Shown here one piece after another: positions 60,324 through 64,000 of a DNA stretch of 64,000 nucleotides (position 1 is its first letter; each line of letters starts with the position of its first letter). Under the pieces are notes generated by a model that saw nothing but the letters and a program-made list of their open reading frames with translations, ran no database searches and was not told where the DNA came from. This DNA comes from Psychromarinibacter halotolerans (GTDB taxonomy: Bacteria; Pseudomonadota; Alphaproteobacteria; Rhodobacterales; Rhodobacteraceae). The position numbers and the translations under genes are program-made. The DNA lies in NCBI RefSeq assembly GCF_029168315.1, contig NZ_JARGYD010000006.1, forward strand, positions 124,001-188,000, given 5' to 3'.

Positions 60324-61499
60324 TTAACTTTCGCTGGCCTTTGCGTTGGCCCCGTCCGAGCGCCGGATCGCAAACAGGGTGAGCGGCGGCCCCAAGACTT
60401 CGAACACCACCGTCGCTGCGATCGTGAGCGTCATGATGGTTTCGCCCCAGTCCGGCATCGTTTCCGCCGCGACCAACGCCATGCCCACCGCAACCCCGGC
60501 CTGCGGCAGCAAAGCAGGCCCGTACAGGTGCGACTCGGCCTTCGGGACTCGGGTCATCCGCGCCCACGCTTCGCAACTGACGATGCGGGCGATCGTTCTC
60601 AGCGCCAAGTAAGCCAGCGTGATGCCGCCAAGGGTCCACAAAGCGCCCGTGTTTAGCGACGCGCCTGCAAGGAGGAAGAACAGCAGCATGAATGGCTGCT
60701 CGATCTTCTCTATCTCGTTGAACGCATAGTCGTGGTGCCGCGCGAGATTGGCGATCAGCATCCCTGCCGTCATCCCGGCAACGATGTAGGACACGTCCAG
60801 CCACAGCGCGAGGCCGGCCGTCAGGCAGACGACGCCGATTGCCTCGGTCTGCTGCGGTTCTCCGGGCGTCAGCCGCCCGGTCAGATAGGCGGCCGGCACG
60901 CCGATGACCGTGCCAAGGATCACCGCACCGCCAAGGTCGCGCGCTGCATCGATCAGCGGGATGGCCCATCCTTCCTCGACGCCGATAAGGGACAGGCACA
61001 CGCTGAAGACCACGATGGCCCAGACATCGTCGATGGCCACCACGCCGCTGATTGTACCAGTGAACCCGTTGCGGATACGCGTCTGCCGGATCACGTCCGA
61101 GACCGCCGCGGGGTCGGTGGCCGTCGCGATGGCGCCAAGCAGAAGCGCCATGCCCGGAGCCAGCCCGAACAGGCTTAGCCCCAGCCAAACGATCAGTGTC
61201 GTCCCTATCGTCAGGCTGATCGACAGGGTCAGGATCGCCCGACCGTGGCGGGACAGGTTTTTCCGCGTCAGTTCCCCGCCCAGAAGGAAGGCGACCATCG
61301 TCAGGGCCACGACCGAGACCGGTTCGAACCAGCCGACCGCTTGGGGTGGCAGCAGGCCAAAGCCGGAATGGCCGACCGCGAGTCCCATGAGCAACAGCAT
61401 GGTAACGCGGGGCAGGCGGGTCATCCGGCCCAGACGGTCGGCCGCCAGCCCGAACAGGAAAAGCACGCCAAGCGTGATCAGAATATAGGCCTGCTCCAT
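60324..61499 (-). CDS. monovalent cation:proton antiporter, CPA2 (KefB-like) family
   Basis: A 391-residue membrane antiporter with about twelve hydrophobic segments and no C-terminal TrkA domain. The ion-binding motif ATATDPAAVSDVIRQTRIRN near residue 148 contains the conserved TDP pair of Na+/H+ and K+/H+ antiporters; the second key acid lies in GVVAIDDVWAIVVFSVCLSL near 172 (DD pair). Encoded next to a P2-type ATPase on the same strand with a gap of about 120 bases. The role is likely ion or pH balance. ATG 61499. Confidence 0.9.
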   Translation of the reverse strand: MEQAYILITLGVLFLFGLAADRLGRMTRLPRVTMLLLMGLAVGHSGFGLLPPQAVGWFEPVSVVALTMVAFLLGGELTRKNLSRHGRAILTLSISLTIGTTLIVWLGLSLFGLAPGMALLLGAIATATDPAAVSDVIRQTRIRNGFTGTISGVVAIDDVWAIVVFSVCLSLIGVEEGWAIPLIDAARDLGGAVILGTVIGVPAAYLTGRLTPGEPQQTEAIGVVCLTAGLALWLDVSYIVAGMTAGMLIANLARHHDYAFNEIEKIEQPFMLLFFLLAGASLNTGALWTLGGITLAYLALRTIARIVSCEAWARMTRVPKAESHLYGPALLPQAGVAVGMALVAAETMPDWGETIMTLTIAATVVFEVLGPPLTLFAIRRSDGANAKASES

Positions 61500-61543
61500 G
61501 CCCCGTCCTTCGTCGCACTGGCCAGCGGCGTCTCCCGGCGCGT

Positions 61544-62716
61544 TCAGCGCAGGAGGTTCAGATCCTCCATGTCCACGCCCAGTGGGTCCGCCATATCCGC
61601 GATGGAATCGTAAAGCAGTTCAAGCGTGTATTGCGGATTGTGCGCATAGTTGCCGGGGTCGGCGGTGATTAGCTTCCAATTGAACGCCGCCCGAAGGCTG
61701 CGCGGGGTCCAGGACGCATAGGCCACGGGCCGCCCGTCGGCCATGTCGATGGCTCCGTCCCGATTGGCGTCGGCAAAGAAGTAGGGATACCTGTTGCCGT
61801 CGTAGATCACCGGCGCGCCCACCACATCGTCGGTGTAGGCCTCGATCATCTCCAAAAGCAGGTCCGCGTTGGACTGAATGTCCGCGCTGATCCCCTTGTC
61901 GGTATCGCCGCTGCCGTCATAGCTTTGCCGGGCGATACGGATCGCCGCGGGTTCTTCCGCCTGATGACAGGTTGTGCAGGCCTCGAACTCGACCTCAAGT
62001 GTGTGGGGCTGGTGGCAGGAGTTGCAGGTCTCGACCGGCCGGGCATGGAAGAAGCGGCCCGAGTAGTCTTGTCCCTGGTAATGGTATCCGGCAGCGCCGT
62101 AGCCGCCAAGCCAAGTGGCGGCGGCCGTGGCGTAGTGCGGGTTGATGAAGCGCAGGTCCGGGTTGGGCGCATCAAGTTCCTGATCGCCGATGGCCTCGGC
62201 CACGTCGGTGCCGGCGGATCGGCCTTGGTGACAGGTCAGGCACGAGGCCTCGACCCCCCGGACCGGATGGACAAGGCCGCTGGGAAAGGTGACTTCAGTC
62301 ACCTGCGCAAGACCGGCGTTGTGGCAGGTTCCGCAATCAACCACGCCGCCGACGTCGATGGTGCCATCGACGACCCCGGGCTCGGACCCGTCTAGGCCGT
62401 GGAAATCCCTGAACCCCTCGCCCGAGTGGCAGGTGGCACAGGCCGCCTGTACCTCTCCGTCATCGTCCCAGTGGCTGAAGGCTTCGGCCGCGGCGTTGGC
62501 ATGGGCGGACCGGAACCAGTCTGCGATCGCCGTCTCGTTGCCAATGTCGATGTCCGCTGGATTGAACGGCCCGGATCGGGGCAGCGCGAACGGTATCTCG
62601 GCAGGATCTTCGGGCGCTTCGGTCTCTTGTCCAAGACTCATGTTGGCCAGAAAGACGGCAATCATCCCGACCACAATACTGATTTGAATCAATGCAGAGA
62701 GTTTCGGCTGTGACAT
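61544..62716 (-). CDS. pentaheme cytochrome c protein
   Basis: A 390-residue exported protein with an N-terminal signal anchor (KLSALIQISIVVGMIAVFLA). It carries five CxxCH heme-attachment sites: CATCHSGEG, CGTCHNAG, CLTCHQGR, CNSCHQPH and CTTCHQAEE. These cluster between about residues 90 and 260, and the C-terminal 130 residues lack heme sites. A multiheme periplasmic electron carrier. It is divergent from the nqrA-like gene 135 bases away, which suggests a shared redox function. Confidence 0.9.
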   Translation of the reverse strand: MSQPKLSALIQISIVVGMIAVFLANMSLGQETEAPEDPAEIPFALPRSGPFNPADIDIGNETAIADWFRSAHANAAAEAFSHWDDDGEVQAACATCHSGEGFRDFHGLDGSEPGVVDGTIDVGGVVDCGTCHNAGLAQVTEVTFPSGLVHPVRGVEASCLTCHQGRSAGTDVAEAIGDQELDAPNPDLRFINPHYATAAATWLGGYGAAGYHYQGQDYSGRFFHARPVETCNSCHQPHTLEVEFEACTTCHQAEEPAAIRIARQSYDGSGDTDKGISADIQSNADLLLEMIEAYTDDVVGAPVIYDGNRYPYFFADANRDGAIDMADGRPVAYASWTPRSLRAAFNWKLITADPGNYAHNPQYTLELLYDSIADMADPLGVDMEDLNLLR

Positions 62717-62851
62717 GCTGGCCTCCTGTCGCGGACGTATCTCTTCTTTGAGTAGATCACAGAAGTGTTACCGTTTCACGCGAAATACGGCGAATCCATT
62801 AGGGTCTTCGGTTCCAAACCGGCGGGCGCGGCAAGCAAAGGAGTGGGAGGC

Positions 62852-64000
62852 ATGTTCTTCTTCGCGGCAGATGCAGGCTTGCGACCCGCATTCCCGTCGC
62901 CTGCGCCTGCGCCCGATATCGCGGATGTCGAAACCGAAGAGGCGGCAGTCTGCTTGCCACCGGGCCCGGACGAACCGATCGAGCTTATGGTAGCCCAAGG
63001 CGACGAGGTGGCCCGTGGCGCGCCGGTGGCCAGTCTGCGCCACGCGCCCGAGATCCGTCTTGTCGCCCCCGTCGCCGGTCGTGTCGCCCGCCTGTCGTTG
63101 CGCCCGGGCCGGAGACTGTCCGAGATCGTCCTGTTCCGCACCCCGGATGGCCCCATTCAGCGGTACGATCTGCCTGACGCAAACGACGTCGAGGGCCTTC
63201 GCGGGCTTATGCGGTCTGCGGGGGTCTGGCCGCTGATCCGGCGACGTCCCTTTGGCGGCATGCCCGCAGCCGACGAGGTGCCTGCGGCGATCATCGTCAT
63301 GGCCACCGATACCCGGATGTTCGCCCCCGATCCCCGCAAGGCGCTGGAGGGGCGCGACGAGGATCTGGCCCGAGGGCTCGACGCCCTGCTGCGCCTGACC
63401 AAGGGCCCCGTGCTGCTGTGTCACGGGCCGGATGCGGTCCGGGTCGAGGGCCGCGTCCGGTGTGTTGCGCGGGGCACGCGACATCCCCAGGGATCGGCGG
63501 GCCTGTGCATCCATCGCTATGTTCCTGCCGGACTGGACTCGCCGGTCTGGGATATCCATGCCGAGGATGTGGCCGCCCTGGGCGTCCTGTTGAAGACGGG
63601 CGTCCTGCCCATGGATCGGCTGGTGTCCGTCGCGGGGGCCGCCCTTCGCGAAGGCCGGACGCTGCGCACCCATCCCGGCGCCGATCTGCGGCAACTGACG
63701 CGCAGGATCGTTCGCCCGGGGCAGCACGTCACGCTGTCGGGTTCGCCGCTGGACGGGCAGGCGGCCACATGGCTTGGCCCGCGAGACCGGCAGATCACTG
63801 TCCTGCCCCGACCGGCAGCGGCCCCGCATCCTCATTGGCTTGTTGCTGCGCTGAAAAGGTCGCCGGGCCCGAAGCCCGCGATACCCACCGCCGCGCTGAC
63901 CCAAGCATTCGGCGCGTCCCTGCCAGCCGCACCCTTCATCCGGGCCCTTGCCGCCGGGGACGACGAGGCCGCGATGAAACTGGGTGTCTTGTCGCTGTTG
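62852..64000 (+). CDS. nqrA: NqrA-like Na+-translocating NADH:quinone reductase subunit A (3' end outside window)
   Basis: The open frame runs from ATG 62852 (after GGAGTGGGAGG) through the window edge, 383 codons without a stop. Start MFFFAADAGLRPAFPSPAPA. The sequence shows a barrel-sandwich-like segment (IELMVAQGDEVARGAPVASL and VAPVAGRVARLSLRPGRRLS) as in NqrA/RnfC proteins. Later come VSVAGAALREGRTLRTHPGA and IVRPGQHVTLSGSPLDGQAA followed by TWLGPRDRQITVLP. This matches the NqrA C-terminal domain (RxRxGASLxxL...ISGSxLxG...YLGRxHxQVxVL). NqrA is normally about 447 residues. In family terms it receives quinone at the membrane interface. The rest of an nqr operon is expected to the right. 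Confidence 0.75.
   Translation, partial: MFFFAADAGLRPAFPSPAPAPDIADVETEEAAVCLPPGPDEPIELMVAQGDEVARGAPVASLRHAPEIRLVAPVAGRVARLSLRPGRRLSEIVLFRTPDGPIQRYDLPDANDVEGLRGLMRSAGVWPLIRRRPFGGMPAADEVPAAIIVMATDTRMFAPDPRKALEGRDEDLARGLDALLRLTKGPVLLCHGPDAVRVEGRVRCVARGTRHPQGSAGLCIHRYVPAGLDSPVWDIHAEDVAALGVLLKTGVLPMDRLVSVAGAALREGRTLRTHPGADLRQLTRRIVRPGQHVTLSGSPLDGQAATWLGPRDRQITVLPRPAAAPHPHWLVAALKRSPGPKPAIPTAALTQAFGASLPAAPFIRALAAGDDEAAMKLGVLSLL

Overview
The window looks like a chromosome segment of a marine-type Rhodobacterales (Roseobacter group) alphaproteobacterium. Evidence: high GC throughout; a circularly permuted two-piece tmRNA whose tag reads ANDNRAPVAVAA; a trgA-trgB-cysK locus of the kind described in Rhodobacter; an AcuI-type acrylyl-CoA reductase; an alphaproteobacterial SspB; and many ABC/TRAP uptake systems. 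The genus cannot be named from sequence reading alone.

Layout. 0-16.9 kb is ordinary core sequence: fumC (partial), sspB, chrA, a small monooxygenase, ssrA, a DinB protein, acuI, uspA with a BCCT carrier, a class V aminotransferase, a photolyase, trgA-trgB-cysK-mscS, and tRNA-Ser(GGA). From 16.9 kb, directly after the tRNA, to about 56.3 kb the sequence is accessory. It is marked by four degraded remnants of one IS6-type element (16.9, 29.0, 52.3 and 56.3 kb).

The first accessory block (17.9-29 kb) holds a dihydroxyphthalate-decarboxylase-like protein, a LysR regulator, a PotABCD-type ABC importer, an RraA-type aldolase, an M20 amidohydrolase and a TRAP transporter. It ends in a LysR gene cut after 13 codons by an IS copy. 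The second block (29.8-50 kb) is a catabolic cluster: RidA, NIPSNAP, a cyclic-amidase-like amidohydrolase, two nitrilase-superfamily paralogues, a phthalate-type Rieske oxygenase with its reductase, an SsuABC-type importer, three SDRs, a DapA-like lyase/aldolase, an MFS carrier and two GntR/FCD regulators (one carrying a nonsense codon). Nearly every promoter region in this block carries the same palindrome, TGGYATRCCA, so the units look like one GntR-controlled regulon. I read the block as an undescribed pathway for an N-containing, probably cyclic, substrate; the substrate is unknown. Embedded in it is a pair of secreted proteins, one with nine 16-residue repeats of a [L/V]xFxG[W/F] core.

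50-56.3 kb holds a serine-recombinase fragment, an RTX calcium-binding protein, a small secreted protein, a divergent histidine kinase/LuxR-type regulator pair whose 5' ends overlap, and a free-standing SecD-P1-like secreted protein. 56.3-64 kb returns to core-like genes: a DUF808 membrane protein, a P2-type cation ATPase, a CPA2 antiporter, a pentaheme cytochrome c, and the start of an nqrA-like gene running off the window.
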